A program made the position numbers and the translations under genes. A stretch of DNA of 64,000 nucleotides from Candidatus Nitricoxidireducens bremensis (lineage in GTDB: Bacteria > Pseudomonadota > Gammaproteobacteria > Burkholderiales > Rhodocyclaceae): contig JAOTRT010000003.1 in NCBI GenBank assembly GCA_030247725.1, positions 124,001-188,000 of the forward strand, given 5' to 3'. The notes beneath the pieces were generated by a model that worked only from the letters and a program-made list of their open reading frames with translations, was not told the origin of the DNA and searched no databases. Shown here in pieces: positions 52,212 through 61,353 of this stretch. The first letter of the stretch is position 1; the number at the start of each line of letters is the position of its first letter.

Positions 52212-54389
52212 ATGAAACGGGTCTGGCTGCGCAGCGCCGCCCTGTTCCTGGTGCTGGAGGGCATCCTGGGCGCCCTGCTTTACTGGAACCACCGGGACCG
52301 GGAACTCGCCTACCTGGAGCAGTACAGCCTGGTGGCGGAAACCGCCTACCGCTCCAGCCTCAACATGTACGGCCTGGCCATGGACACCTTGTACACCGAG
52401 GCCATCGACCGCCCGGCCGTCCTCCAGCTCTTCGCTGCTGGCGCCGCCGCCACCGGCCCGGCCCGGGACGAGGCCCGCGCAGCACTGCTGGCGCTGCTGA
52501 CCTCGACCTATGCCGCCATGCAGCGGCGCGACGTGCGCCAGTTGCACTTCCACCTGCCCGACGGCACCAGCTTCCTGCGCTTCCACCAGGTCGACAAGTT
52601 CGGCGATCCCCTGTTCGAAGCCCGGCCGTCGGTACGCCTCGCCAATACGGAGAAGCGAGTCGTCCGGGGTTTCGAGACCGGCAAGGTGGTGGCCGGCTTC
52701 CGCTACGTCTATCCCCTCGGCCTAGCCGGCAGGCACGTCGGCAGCGTCGAGACCAGCGTCACCTTCGCCGCCATCGGCAAGGCCATGAGGGAACTGACGC
52801 CCGACCGGGAGTACGCCTTCGTCGTCCTGCGCTCGGCGGTGGCGCCCAAACTTTTATCGGGTCAGGAGAAACTCTACGAACCGGCGGCCATCCACGCGGA
52901 CTATCTTGTCGAGGACCCCCAGCGCAAGCTGCCCAACAGTCCGCCCCCGCCCTCGGCAACCGCCCGGGCCATCGACGCCAGACTGGGCCGGGATGCCGGC
53001 GCCGCCGCCGCCATGGCGGCCGGCAGGACCACGACCCTAAAGGTCGCAGTCGGCGGCAAGCCCTACGCCGTGTCCCTGCTGGCCGTGCGGGACGTGGAAG
53101 ACCGCCTGGCTGGCTATGTGATCGGCTATACCCAGTCGGATGCCCTCGACGCCATGGGACGGGAATTCTTCCTCTCCCTGGCCGGGCTGACCCTTGCCCT
53201 GGCCCTGGCGGCCTTGCTGGTGGTGCGCCTGGAGGATGCACGCCTGGCCGCCGAGGCGGCCAACCGGGCCAAGGGCGAGTTCCTCGCCAACATGTCCCAC
53301 GAGATCCGCACGCCGATGAACGGCATCATCGGCCTGACCCAGCTGGCCCTGGAGGAGCCGCTGGCGCCGACCACGCGGGAATACGTGTTCAAGGCCCACG
53401 AGTCGGCCGAATCCCTGCTGGGCATCCTCAACGACATCCTCGACCTCTCGCGCATCGAAGCCCACCGGCTGCCCCTGGAAAGCATCCCCTTCGATCTCGA
53501 CACCACCCTGCGCCGGCTCGACATCGTCTTCGGCGAGGCGATCCGGCAGAAGGGACTCGCATTCTCCGTCCTCTGTCCGCCCGAGGTTCCCCGCGGCCTG
53601 GTGGGCGACCCGACGCGCCTTTCCCAGATCCTCACCAACCTGGTGGGCAACGCCCTCAAGTTCACCGAGAAGGGCAGCGTGGCGGTGGAGGTCGCCGTCG
53701 ACTCCGCACCCGCGGACGACCGCGTGGTCCTGGCCTTTGCCGTGCACGACACCGGCATCGGCATGACGCCGGAGGCCCAGGCCCGCGTCTTCACGGCCTT
53801 CAGCCAGGCCGACAGCTCGACGACGCGGCGCTACGGCGGCACCGGCCTGGGGCTCACCATCTGCCGCCACCTCGTCGGCATGATGGGCGGCGCCATCGAA
53901 GTGGAAAGCCAGGCCGGCGCCGGCTCCAGCTTCCGCGTCACCCTGCCCTTCGGCCGCTCGGATGCCGCCCTGGCACCGCAAAGCCGTGCCCTGCGCGACG
54001 GGCATCCGGAACTGGCCGGACTGCACGTGCTGCTGGTGGAGGACAACCCGACCAACCGGCTGGTGGCGACCCGCATCCTGGAAAAGGCCGGCATCGCCGT
54101 CACCACGGCGGAGAACGGCGCCGAGGCCCTGACGCGCCTGGAGGCGGCGCCGGAGACCTTCGACGCCGTGCTGATGGACGTCCAGATGCCGGTGATGGAC
54201 GGCATCACCGCCACCCGCCGCCTGCGGACCCATCCGCGCTTCGCCCGCCTGCCCGTGATCGCCATGACGGCGGACGCCATGGCCGAAGACCGGCAGCGCT
54301 GCCTGGACGCCGGCATGCAGGACTATGTGCCCAAGCCCATCAGCGTTCCCGCCCTGCTGGCGGCCCTGGCACGGGCGACGCGGCGCTGA
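52212..54389 (+). CDS. Hybrid sensor histidine kinase with periplasmic Cache-type sensor and C-terminal receiver
   Basis: A 725-residue membrane kinase. Membrane segments at about 7-24 and 318-340 flank a large periplasmic sensor resembling a double Cache domain ([40 protein letters not shown]). The cytoplasmic part has HisKA with [16 protein letters not shown] (phospho-His near 363), HATPase with [24 protein letters not shown] and [16 protein letters not shown], and a receiver with [11 protein letters not shown] and [12 protein letters not shown] (Asp near 656). It follows the HD-GYP gene, so c-di-GMP output is possible. Its stop codon is one base from that of hemW, which faces it. Confidence 0.92.
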   Translation: MKRVWLRSAALFLVLEGILGALLYWNHRDRELAYLEQYSLVAETAYRSSLNMYGLAMDTLYTEAIDRPAVLQLFAAGAAATGPARDEARAALLALLTSTYAAMQRRDVRQLHFHLPDGTSFLRFHQVDKFGDPLFEARPSVRLANTEKRVVRGFETGKVVAGFRYVYPLGLAGRHVGSVETSVTFAAIGKAMRELTPDREYAFVVLRSAVAPKLLSGQEKLYEPAAIHADYLVEDPQRKLPNSPPPPSATARAIDARLGRDAGAAAAMAAGRTTTLKVAVGGKPYAVSLLAVRDVEDRLAGYVIGYTQSDALDAMGREFFLSLAGLTLALALAALLVVRLEDARLAAEAANRAKGEFLANMSHEIRTPMNGIIGLTQLALEEPLAPTTREYVFKAHESAESLLGILNDILDLSRIEAHRLPLESIPFDLDTTLRRLDIVFGEAIRQKGLAFSVLCPPEVPRGLVGDPTRLSQILTNLVGNALKFTEKGSVAVEVAVDSAPADDRVVLAFAVHDTGIGMTPEAQARVFTAFSQADSSTTRRYGGTGLGLTICRHLVGMMGGAIEVESQAGAGSSFRVTLPFGRSDAALAPQSRALRDGHPELAGLHVLLVEDNPTNRLVATRILEKAGIAVTTAENGAEALTRLEAAPETFDAVLMDVQMPVMDGITATRRLRTHPRFARLPVIAMTADAMAEDRQRCLDAGMQDYVPKPISVPALLAALARATRR

Positions 54390-54390
54390 C

Positions 54391-55557
54391 TCAATCCGCG
54401 GCGAGGAAGCCTTCCAGCAGCCGGTTGAGGAAGCGCACGCCCCGGGGGCTGGGCGCCAGACGTTCCGGCGTCAGGGTCAGCAGGCCGTCCCGCGCGGCGG
54501 CGGCGAGACGCCCATGGATCGTCGCCAGCGGCAGGCCGGTGCGTTCCTCGAACAGGGCCGGCGCCACGCCATCCACCAGGCGCAGGGCGTTCATCATGAA
54601 TTCGAAGGGCAGCTCCGCCGTCACCACCTCGTGCCGTTCCGCCACCGGGTCGGCCAGATAGTCGCGGGGGCCGCGGCGGCGCGCCTCCCGCAGGATGCGG
54701 TCCGGCAGGCTGATCTTGGCGTGGGCACCGGCGCCGATGCCCAGGTAGTCGCCGAAGGTCCAGTAATTGAGGTTGTGGCGGCAGCGGCGGCCGGGCCGCG
54801 CGAAGGCGGAGGTCTCGTAGTGCTGGAAGCCGGCAGCGGCCAGGGTCGTCTCGACCATCTCCTGCATGTCGGCAGCGAGATCGTCGTCCGGCAGGGGCGG
54901 CGGCGCCCGGTGGAAAGCCGTGTTCGGCTCCAGGGTCAGGTGGTAGGCGGAGACGTGCTGGGGAGCGAAACCGACGGCCGTCTCCAGGTCGTGCCGCGCC
55001 TGCTCCAGCGTCTGGTCCGGCAGGGCGTACGTGAGGTCCAAATTCACGTTGTCGAAATGGCGCCGGGCGAACTCGATGGCGCGCCGCGCCTCGTCGCCGG
55101 AATGGATGCGGCCCAGGGCCGCCAGCTTGGCGTCGTCGAAGCTCTGGATGCCCAGGGACAGGCGGTTCACCCCGGCGGCGCGGAAGGCAGCGAACTTCTC
55201 CGCCTCGGCCGTGCCCGGATTGGCCTCCAGGGTGATCTCGGCGTCCGGCGCCAGCGGCAGGCGGGCGCGGAAGGCCGCCAGCAGGCGGTCCACCGTCGCC
55301 CCGGACATGAGGCTGGGCGTGCCGCCGCCGAAGAAGACGCTGACGACCGGCCGCCCCCAGACGTTGGGCAGGGCCGTCTCCAGGTCGGCGATCAGGGCGT
55401 CGGCATAGGCCTCCTCGGGGATACCGCCCTTCGCCTCGTGGGAGTTGAAGTCGCAGTAGGGGCATTTCCGCACGCACCAGGGGAAATGCACGTAGAGCGA
55501 CAGGGGCGGCAGGGCCTTGAGGGGCTGCCGCTCCGTGCTTGCCGCGATGGGGATCAC
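54391..55557 (-). CDS. hemW: Radical SAM heme chaperone HemW
   Basis: Radical SAM protein related to coproporphyrinogen dehydrogenase but acting as a heme carrier/insertion factor. With the GTG start at 55557 it is 388 residues: LYVHFPWCVRKCPYCDFNSH holds the Fe-S cysteines 28, 32 and 35 (C-x3-C-x2-C), followed by VVSVFFGGGTPSLMSG, EITLEANPGT, RLSLGIQSFDDAKLAALGRI and YWTFGDYLGIGAGAHAKIS. GTG overlaps the rdgB stop as GTGA, so the frame to 55734 is not used. The missing fourth cysteine of true HemN and the rdgB linkage favour HemW. Confidence 0.93.
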   Translation of the reverse strand: MIPIAASTERQPLKALPPLSLYVHFPWCVRKCPYCDFNSHEAKGGIPEEAYADALIADLETALPNVWGRPVVSVFFGGGTPSLMSGATVDRLLAAFRARLPLAPDAEITLEANPGTAEAEKFAAFRAAGVNRLSLGIQSFDDAKLAALGRIHSGDEARRAIEFARRHFDNVNLDLTYALPDQTLEQARHDLETAVGFAPQHVSAYHLTLEPNTAFHRAPPPLPDDDLAADMQEMVETTLAAAGFQHYETSAFARPGRRCRHNLNYWTFGDYLGIGAGAHAKISLPDRILREARRRGPRDYLADPVAERHEVVTAELPFEFMMNALRLVDGVAPALFEERTGLPLATIHGRLAAAARDGLLTLTPERLAPSPRGVRFLNRLLEGFLAAD

Positions 55558-56144
55558 CGCTTTTCTTTGAGCTGCTCGATCAGGCGGGCCAGGGCCTTGC
55601 CCCGGTGGGACATGGCGTTCTTGTCGGCGGCCGGCAGCTCGGCGGCCGTGAGGCCCTTCTCGGGCACGAGGAAGTAGGGATCGTAGCCGAAGCCGTTCTC
55701 GCCCCGCGGCGTGTCGATGATCTCGCCGTGCCATTCGCCCTCGGCGATGACCGGCTGGGGATCGTCGGCGTGGCGCACGAACACCAGCACGCAGACGTAG
55801 TGGGCGCGGCGATCCGTCTTGCCCTGCAGCTCCGCGATCACCTTCTGGTTGTTGCGCTCGTCGGACTTGGGTTCGCCGGCGTAGCGCGCCGAATGGACAC
55901 CGGGCTCGCCGCCCAGGGCCGAGACGCAGATGCCCGAGTCGTCGGCCAGGGCCGGCAGGCCGGTGAGGCGGGCGGCGTGGCGCGCCTTGGCCAGGGCGTT
56001 TTCGACGAAGGTGAAATGGGGCTCCTCCGCTTCCGGCACGTTGAACTGGGCCTGGGGCAGGACCTCGAAATCGAGGGTCGCCAGCAGCTGGGCGAACTCC
56101 CGCAGCTTGCCGGCGTTGTTGGAGGCGAGGACGAGTTTGTTCAT
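55554..56144 (-). CDS. rdgB: RdgB/HAM1 XTP/dITP pyrophosphatase
   Basis: Hydrolyses dITP, XTP and related aberrant purine nucleotides to keep them out of DNA. The 196-residue protein begins MNKLVLASNNAGKLREFAQL and has FVENALAKARHAARLTGLPA, LADDSGICVSALGGEPGVHS, GFGYDPYFLVPE and the terminal SHRGKALARLIEQL. Its ATG overlaps the hsdR stop by four bases. In related genomes rdgB usually follows rph directly; here a restriction island lies between them. Confidence 0.96.
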   Translation of the reverse strand: MNKLVLASNNAGKLREFAQLLATLDFEVLPQAQFNVPEAEEPHFTFVENALAKARHAARLTGLPALADDSGICVSALGGEPGVHSARYAGEPKSDERNNQKVIAELQGKTDRRAHYVCVLVFVRHADDPQPVIAEGEWHGEIIDTPRGENGFGYDPYFLVPEKGLTAAELPAADKNAMSHRGKALARLIEQLKEKR

Positions 56145-58450
56145 GTTGTGCTATCCGTCAGGTAAAGATATTTCTGGAATCCGGCGAACACGCGGCTGAT
56201 TTCCTCGGGCTTCCCGAGGTCGGCCACGGCGTCGGCAATGGAGTCGTGGTATTTGAGTTTCAGCAGCGGCGTCAGCTTGGCCTGGTCGAGCTCTTCCACG
56301 CCGATGCCGACATAGTGGGCCAGCACGAAGTCGAGAAAGGCGCGCTGCCTGTCGCTGAAATTGGTGTCGATCAGCGCTTTCGCCCGCATCGCCCTGTCGG
56401 CGCGCGTCAGCGGCTCCAGCGCATAGGCGACGTGGGCGAGCACGTCGAACAAGTCGCTGCTCTCGGCGTCGATGATCTTCTGCATCTCGGCCAGCTGGTC
56501 CTTGCCGAAACCCTTTTCGGCGAGCCCTTCAAGCAGCTTCCGGCGCGTGTCCGGCGCGCTCCACAGGGCGCGCAGCTCGTCCTCGTCCCGAAAGAATTCA
56601 GGCAGCCTGCCGAACAGCGCTTCCATGAACTGGGCCGCCGACATGGGCGTGCCGTCGGGATGCCAGAAGCTCGTCGCCATCATGTGCTGGATATGGCGCG
56701 CCTTGCCGTCGGCGAGCTTGACCTTGACCTTGCGCGGCGGGCGCGGATCGTCCGCCGGCGGTTCGCACACCTCCAGCGGCGGACGCGGCGCGGCCGGCGG
56801 ATAGGGCGCCTCCGGCAGGAGAGGCTCGCCGTCCCATTCGGCATCGCTGAAATGGTGGTGCGCCCGCACGAAGTCGTAGATCGTGAAATAGTCCTTGCCG
56901 TCGTAGAGCCGGGTGCCGCGCCCGATGATCTGCTTGAACTCGATCATCGAATTCACCGGCCGCAGCAGCACGATGTTGCGCACATTGCGCGCATCGACAC
57001 CGGTGGACAGCTTTTGCGAGGTGGTCAGGATCGTCGGAATGGTCTTCTCGTTGTCCTGGAAGTCCCGCAGCCATTGCTCGCCGAGGGCGCCGTCGTCGGC
57101 GGTGACGCGCTGGCAATAGTTGGGGTCGCTATTGGTCTTTACCTGGTTGATCAGGTCGCGCACCACCAGCGCATGGGTCTGGTTGGCGCAGAACACCAGG
57201 GTCTTCTCGCGCGGGTCGACCTGGCCCATGAAGATCTCGACGCGCTTCCTTTCCCGCTCGCGAATCTCGATGATGCGGTTGAAGTCCTTTTCCTCGTAGC
57301 GCTTGCCGGCCTCGATCTCGCCCTCGACCACCGTGTCGTCGGGCGTGAACACATAGTCGTCCAAGGTCGTGGCGATCTGCTTGACGCGGAAAGGCGTCAG
57401 ATAGCCGTCGTTGATGCCGTCCTTGAGCGAATAGACGAACACCGGCTCGCCGAAATAGGCATAGGTATCGACGTTGTCGCGGCGCTTGGGCGTCGCCGTC
57501 AGGCCCAGTTGGACGGCCGGCGCGAAGTAGTCGAGGATGCCGCGCCAGTTGCTCTCGTCGTTGGCGCCGCCCCGGTGGCATTCGTCGATGACGATGAAGT
57601 CGAAGAAGTCCGGCGGGTACTCGCCGAAATAGGGCGCGGCGCCGGCCCCGCTCATGAAAGTCTGGAAGATCGTGAAAAACAGGCTGCCGTTCTTCGGCAC
57701 CTTGCCCTTCTTGCGGATGTCGTCCGGCGCGACGCGCACCAGCGCATCGTCGGGAAAGGCCGAGAAGGCGTTGTAGGCCTGGTCGGCCAGGATGTTGCGG
57801 TCGGCGAGGAACAGGATGCGCGGCCGGCGTGTCGGCTCCCCGGTCAGGTTCCAGCGGCTGTGGAACAGCTTCCAGGCGATCTGGAAGGCGATGAAGGTCT
57901 TGCCCGTGCCCGTCGCCAGCGTCAGCAGGACGCGCGGCCGGCCTTCGGCGATGGCCGCCAGCACGCGCTCGACGGCGATGTCCTGGTAGTAGCGACCCTG
58001 GAAATAGCCGCCCCTGTCCTCGAAAGGCACGGCGGCGAAACGGTCGCGCCAGGCGTTGGCCGTGGCGAAAGTCAGGGTCCAGAGTTCGTCCGGCGTCGGA
58101 TAGCGGGCGACTTCGCCCTCCGCCCCGGTCTGCATGTCGATACCGTAGATGCCGCGCCCGTTGGTGGCATAGGTGTAGCGGACCGCCAGCCTGCCGGCGT
58201 AGTCCTTGGCCTGGCCGACGCCCTCGGTCAACTCCTTGTCCCAGGCCTTGGCTTCCACCACCGCCAGCTTGGTATTGCGGTACTCCAGCACATAGTCCGC
58301 GCTCAAGGCTTTGCCGCGCCGGCCCCGGCCTTCCAGCCGCCCGAGGGTGATCGGATACTCGCGCCGGATGCGACTCCCCTCGACCTTGCCCCAGCCGGCG
58401 GCGGCGAGGGCCGGGTCGATATGTTCGGCGCGGGTTTCGGCTTCGTTCAT
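56141..58450 (-). CDS. hsdR: Type I restriction enzyme R subunit (EcoEI-type)
   Basis: A 769-residue motor and nuclease subunit that translocates and cuts unmethylated DNA with HsdM and HsdS. The N-terminal nuclease region has SADYVLEYRNTKLAVVEAKA (D...E-x-K motif). The helicase has LATGTGKTFIAFQIAW near residue 180, FDFIVIDECHRGGANDESNW, LGLTATPKRRDNVDTYAYFG, and the late motifs STGVDARNVRNIVLLRPVNS and QIIGRGTRLYDGKDYF. The C-terminal third matches the EcoEI R helical domain by general pattern. Its amino end overlaps the PIN gene by four bases and its stop overlaps rdgB, so transcription must continue from one to the other. Confidence 0.94.
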   Translation of the reverse strand: MNEAETRAEHIDPALAAAGWGKVEGSRIRREYPITLGRLEGRGRRGKALSADYVLEYRNTKLAVVEAKAWDKELTEGVGQAKDYAGRLAVRYTYATNGRGIYGIDMQTGAEGEVARYPTPDELWTLTFATANAWRDRFAAVPFEDRGGYFQGRYYQDIAVERVLAAIAEGRPRVLLTLATGTGKTFIAFQIAWKLFHSRWNLTGEPTRRPRILFLADRNILADQAYNAFSAFPDDALVRVAPDDIRKKGKVPKNGSLFFTIFQTFMSGAGAAPYFGEYPPDFFDFIVIDECHRGGANDESNWRGILDYFAPAVQLGLTATPKRRDNVDTYAYFGEPVFVYSLKDGINDGYLTPFRVKQIATTLDDYVFTPDDTVVEGEIEAGKRYEEKDFNRIIEIRERERKRVEIFMGQVDPREKTLVFCANQTHALVVRDLINQVKTNSDPNYCQRVTADDGALGEQWLRDFQDNEKTIPTILTTSQKLSTGVDARNVRNIVLLRPVNSMIEFKQIIGRGTRLYDGKDYFTIYDFVRAHHHFSDAEWDGEPLLPEAPYPPAAPRPPLEVCEPPADDPRPPRKVKVKLADGKARHIQHMMATSFWHPDGTPMSAAQFMEALFGRLPEFFRDEDELRALWSAPDTRRKLLEGLAEKGFGKDQLAEMQKIIDAESSDLFDVLAHVAYALEPLTRADRAMRAKALIDTNFSDRQRAFLDFVLAHYVGIGVEELDQAKLTPLLKLKYHDSIADAVADLGKPEEISRVFAGFQKYLYLTDSTT

Positions 58451-58914
58451 GCGGTCGGGCCGGCTACCAGTTCATCCAGCGCCGCGCGCGGTGTCAGGAT
58501 GCGCAACTCGCCCAGCGGATCGAGGCAGAGCAGGTCGGCATCGCCCGTAATGAGGCACGGCGCGCCAGCCGCGAGGGCGGCGTGGATGAAAGCATCGTCA
58601 TTGGGGTCGCGAGAGAACACGCGTTGCGCAAGCTCGGCGGGAATGTCGATCCAGACTGCGGCGGCGTGTGCCTGCTGCAAAATGTGACGACGGTACTTGA
58701 TTGTCAGGTAGCGGTCGAACTTTGGCAGCCAGATGCGCCCCTCCAACTCGGCAAATGTGGTCGGCGAAAACACCAGCCTACCGACATCCAGTAGTCGATC
58801 CACCAGCATCGCCGGCACGCCGCCGGGAGCCAAGGCCGCACTCAGCAGCACATTGGTGTCGACCACCACAAGTCCATAACGGGACTGGACGGCGGGATCA
58901 GCTTTCATCAGCAA
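58447..58914 (-). CDS. PIN-domain toxin of a type II toxin-antitoxin pair
   Basis: A 155-residue PIN nuclease. The four acidic positions are visible: VVVDTNVLLSAAL near residue 19, FAELEGRIWLP, DPNDDAFIHAALAAG and CLITGDADLL. PIN toxins cleave RNA, often tRNA or mRNA. The gene overlaps the antitoxin gene upstream by 17 bases and hsdR downstream by four, so it is produced with both. Start ATG 58914 (MLMKADP) could instead be the Met two codons on. Confidence 0.89.
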   Translation of the reverse strand: MLMKADPAVQSRYGLVVVDTNVLLSAALAPGGVPAMLVDRLLDVGRLVFSPTTFAELEGRIWLPKFDRYLTIKYRRHILQQAHAAAVWIDIPAELAQRVFSRDPNDDAFIHAALAAGAPCLITGDADLLCLDPLGELRILTPRAALDELVAGPTA

Positions 58915-59149
58915 GCAGTTCGGCCAGCTTTTCCTCCGTCAGGCCAGCCGCCGCAGCGCCTTCTGCAGCTTCGCGCAGGGTTTTCCGCAGACGGTCGGCG
59001 TAATAGGCGCGCATCGCCTCGTAATCTTCGGCGCTGACCATTACACCGACCACGCGGTCGTGGCGTGTCACCTGCACGGGCTGACGCTGGGCCTTGTCGA
59101 GCAATTGGCCAAAGTGGGTCTTGGCCTCGTTGGCGGTCATGGTGAGCAT
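58898..59149 (-). CDS. Phd/YefM-family antitoxin
   Basis: An 83-residue antitoxin with the Phd fold: MTANEAKTHFGQLLDKAQRQ, VQVTRHDRVVGVMVSAEDYE. A helical acidic tail rich in Leu, Glu and Ala probably wraps the PIN partner. Phd proteins bind their own promoter. A good promoter with an inverted repeat over its -35 lies directly upstream, which fits autoregulation. A second in-frame Met three residues in (MTANEAK) is possible as start. Confidence 0.89.
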   Translation of the reverse strand: MLTMTANEAKTHFGQLLDKAQRQPVQVTRHDRVVGVMVSAEDYEAMRAYYADRLRKTLREAAEGAAAAGLTEEKLAELLADES

Positions 59150-59184
59150 GGAAAAACTCCTAGGCTGCGTAAAACGGTAGCCTC

Positions 59185-59225
59185 ACTATAGAAAAACCGT
59201 GCGATTCGGTCAAATCGAACGATTC
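59185..59225 (-). promoter_or_regulatory. Promoter and possible operator of the Phd-PIN pair
   Basis: On the minus strand TTGACC (59213-59208) and TATAGT (59190-59185) are separated by 17 bases, a near-consensus sigma70 promoter. The -35 box overlaps an inverted repeat, CGATT-N6-AATCG (59202-59217), and CGATTC recurs at 59220-59225. An antitoxin bound there would block RNA polymerase. It would drive phd, PIN and hsdR, and perhaps rdgB and hemW. Confidence 0.65.
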
Positions 59226-59291
59226 AGACGGTGACATTCCGTAACCGACTGACCATCGCTTGGCGAAAGTCGACGCTGGCGGGACGGGGGC

Positions 59292-60134
59292 TCATGGCTT
59301 CTTCGCCACCTTGCGCGGCGCTACTTTGCCCGGCGGCAAGAAATTGTCACCCGTCACCACCGGCTTGCCGGTCTTCGCTTCCAGCGCCTTGCGCGCCTGC
59401 TTGGCGATGGCGCCGCCCTTGGTTGCGGCCTCGGCGTTCTCGGCCATGCCGGTGGCCTCATCGGTCTCGGCGATCTGGCGGGTGGAGAGTTCGTCCAGCG
59501 CGGTGAAAATCAGCTCCGCCTCGCTCATGTGGTCGCGCAGGTTGTGATCCTGCAAGCCCTTGAGGTTCTTGTGCGCCTTGACGCTGACGCCCGACCATTC
59601 CTGATGGATGATGTTGGTCAGGATGGCGAATTCCTCGCCCTGTTTGATGTCGTGGTTGGCCCAGTAGTCGGTCAGCTTGTTGCGCGTTTCCTGCCCGGTC
59701 ATGCGCTGCTGTATCCACTTCTCGCTGCGCCCGTGCTGGCGCCAGGTTTCGCGGGCGCGGTCGAGCGCGCGGCCGGGATCGCCCATTTCCTGCATGCGCT
59801 CGTAACCCACCTTCGCCAGCCAGCGCTTGATCGGCTCGGCCTTGGGACTGGGGATGCTCTGCACGATACGCAATAGACTCTGGGCGGTAGCGACATCCGT
59901 CAGCCGCTGCTTGCCATCTGCTGCCGGCATTTTCAACTGTCGACAAAGTGTCGACAGTTCAGCGCCATCCTCTTGTCGCACACGCTGTTTCATCTTGAAC
60001 CAGTAGTCGCGCGCATTGGCGCTGTCGGTCAGCGCCTGAACGATATCGATGACCGAGAACCACCAGGTTTCGGTGTCTTCGTCATAGGCGCGGCGGATTT
60101 CGTGACTCTCGAAGAATGCGGACTGAACGGCCAT
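59292..60134 (-). CDS. Bro-N domain protein (phage antirepressor-like)
   Basis: A 280-residue protein with a Bro-N-like N-terminus: SAFFESHEIRRAYDEDTETW, WFSVIDIVQALTDSANARDY, and LRIVQSIPSPKAEPIKRWLA, the last typical of this group. The middle (RALDRARETWRQHGRSEKWI onward) is shared with Bro-N proteins often found in defence and prophage regions. The tail is basic (KVAPRKVAKKP). Bro-N domains bind DNA in viral and phage antirepressors; the role beside restriction genes is not known to me. It lies 37 bases after hsdS and is followed by the toxin-antitoxin pair. Confidence 0.83.
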   Translation of the reverse strand: MAVQSAFFESHEIRRAYDEDTETWWFSVIDIVQALTDSANARDYWFKMKQRVRQEDGAELSTLCRQLKMPAADGKQRLTDVATAQSLLRIVQSIPSPKAEPIKRWLAKVGYERMQEMGDPGRALDRARETWRQHGRSEKWIQQRMTGQETRNKLTDYWANHDIKQGEEFAILTNIIHQEWSGVSVKAHKNLKGLQDHNLRDHMSEAELIFTALDELSTRQIAETDEATGMAENAEAATKGGAIAKQARKALEAKTGKPVVTGDNFLPPGKVAPRKVAKKP

Positions 60135-60171
60135 GGCTCAAAGCCCCCTCGGTGTCGATGACTTTGGCATT

Positions 60172-61353
60172 TTACAGCTGCCCGCTGAATGCCTGGTGCA
60201 GCAGGGACTTCTTCAACTCCTCCAGCGCCGCGAGCTTTTGCTGGTAGAGGGATTCGAGGCGTTGGGTTTCCTCCGACAACTTATCCAAACTCGCAGCAAT
60301 CTGCTCCTGCTGAGCAGTGGGAGGGCGCGCAAATGCGAAATCCTTGATTTGCTGGCCACTGATGTGAGGAACGCCAATCCCTGTTTGAACACCAAGTATG
60401 TGCTGGATGAATGCGTTGTTGCGAACAAGGTACAGCAGAAACCTACTAACAAGATTTGACTTGCAGCGCAGGCTCGCTGTTCGTTGGACAAGCAAACAGG
60501 GGAGGTCATCAGCTGTGATGAGAGAGTGTTTCAACCCTGCCTTAACCCACGGACGATCCATCGCCAAGACAACGTCGTTTTCACGAAGCCAATACCGGTC
60601 GTAAGCAGCGGTATCGTATTTCGACCATCTCCTTACATCGTCCCAGCGTAGGTTGCCTTGCACGATGTTGTCGCCTCGCAGCAATGGAATGTCGCCTTCA
60701 CTCGCTGAATAGTTGGCACTCTTGAATGCGAACCCGACAAGGAGGTCGATTTCTGCCCCGAGCGTGGTTTCCACCCATCCCGCCCCCCGCTCAGTGAAAA
60801 CCTTCTGCAACTGGCTCTCGAACAAGGCGCGGGCGTTCTGGAGGTTCTGTTCAGCGTTGGCCTTGGCGGTGGCGATACCGTCGAAAGCTGCATCGAGGAT
60901 GGCGACAATGCGGTGTTGTTCTTGGAGCGGAGGAACTGGGAATTCAATCCCAAGAACTTGCTTCGACGATAAGTGCTTTACGGTAGCAAACCCCGTAGCG
61001 GCTTCAATCTCCTTCAGATAGTCATTTATCCCGTAAAGGAGAAACCTCGGAATAAGTTCGCCAGTAAAGTCTTGCAGTCGGCACACTCGTTGGTTGAGAA
61101 GGGATGGAGGCCCCTTCCACTCAAAGCAGCCAAATTCACCGTCCATACCAATGAGTAGATCGCCCGCATTCACGATATACCTGGAGTCATAAGGGCCATC
61201 AAACCAGGTTTCCGTTTCGACCCCCAACTTAAGGCTGCGGATTCGGACCAGTGGCATGCCTTTTGATGGATTGAACTTCTTGGCGTCGAACGCATACCCG
61301 TTCTGAATTCTAAGAACTTCGGCGAGTTGCCTTCTCTTCCACCCCACCTTCAC
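60172..61353 (-). CDS. hsdS: Type I restriction enzyme specificity subunit
   Basis: A 393-residue DNA-recognition subunit. It has two target recognition domains (about 1-150 and 195-340), each followed by a conserved helical spacer: PVPPLQEQHRIVAILDAAFD at the centre and PPTAQQEQIAASLDKLSEET near the end, with LEELKKSLLHQAFSGQL as the terminal repeat. HsdM and HsdR neighbours confirm the class. Base composition is visibly more AT-rich than the surroundings, as expected of a horizontally exchanged recognition subunit. It overlaps hsdM by four bases. The recognised DNA sequence cannot be predicted. Confidence 0.94.
   Translation of the reverse strand: MKVGWKRRQLAEVLRIQNGYAFDAKKFNPSKGMPLVRIRSLKLGVETETWFDGPYDSRYIVNAGDLLIGMDGEFGCFEWKGPPSLLNQRVCRLQDFTGELIPRFLLYGINDYLKEIEAATGFATVKHLSSKQVLGIEFPVPPLQEQHRIVAILDAAFDGIATAKANAEQNLQNARALFESQLQKVFTERGAGWVETTLGAEIDLLVGFAFKSANYSASEGDIPLLRGDNIVQGNLRWDDVRRWSKYDTAAYDRYWLRENDVVLAMDRPWVKAGLKHSLITADDLPCLLVQRTASLRCKSNLVSRFLLYLVRNNAFIQHILGVQTGIGVPHISGQQIKDFAFARPPTAQQEQIAASLDKLSEETQRLESLYQQKLAALEELKKSLLHQAFSGQL

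Noticed and set aside
56246..58687. Plus-strand open frame of about 813 codons opposite hsdR, and a similar one opposite hsdM and rph (61437-63545)
   Set aside because: Shadow frames of strongly supported minus-strand genes.
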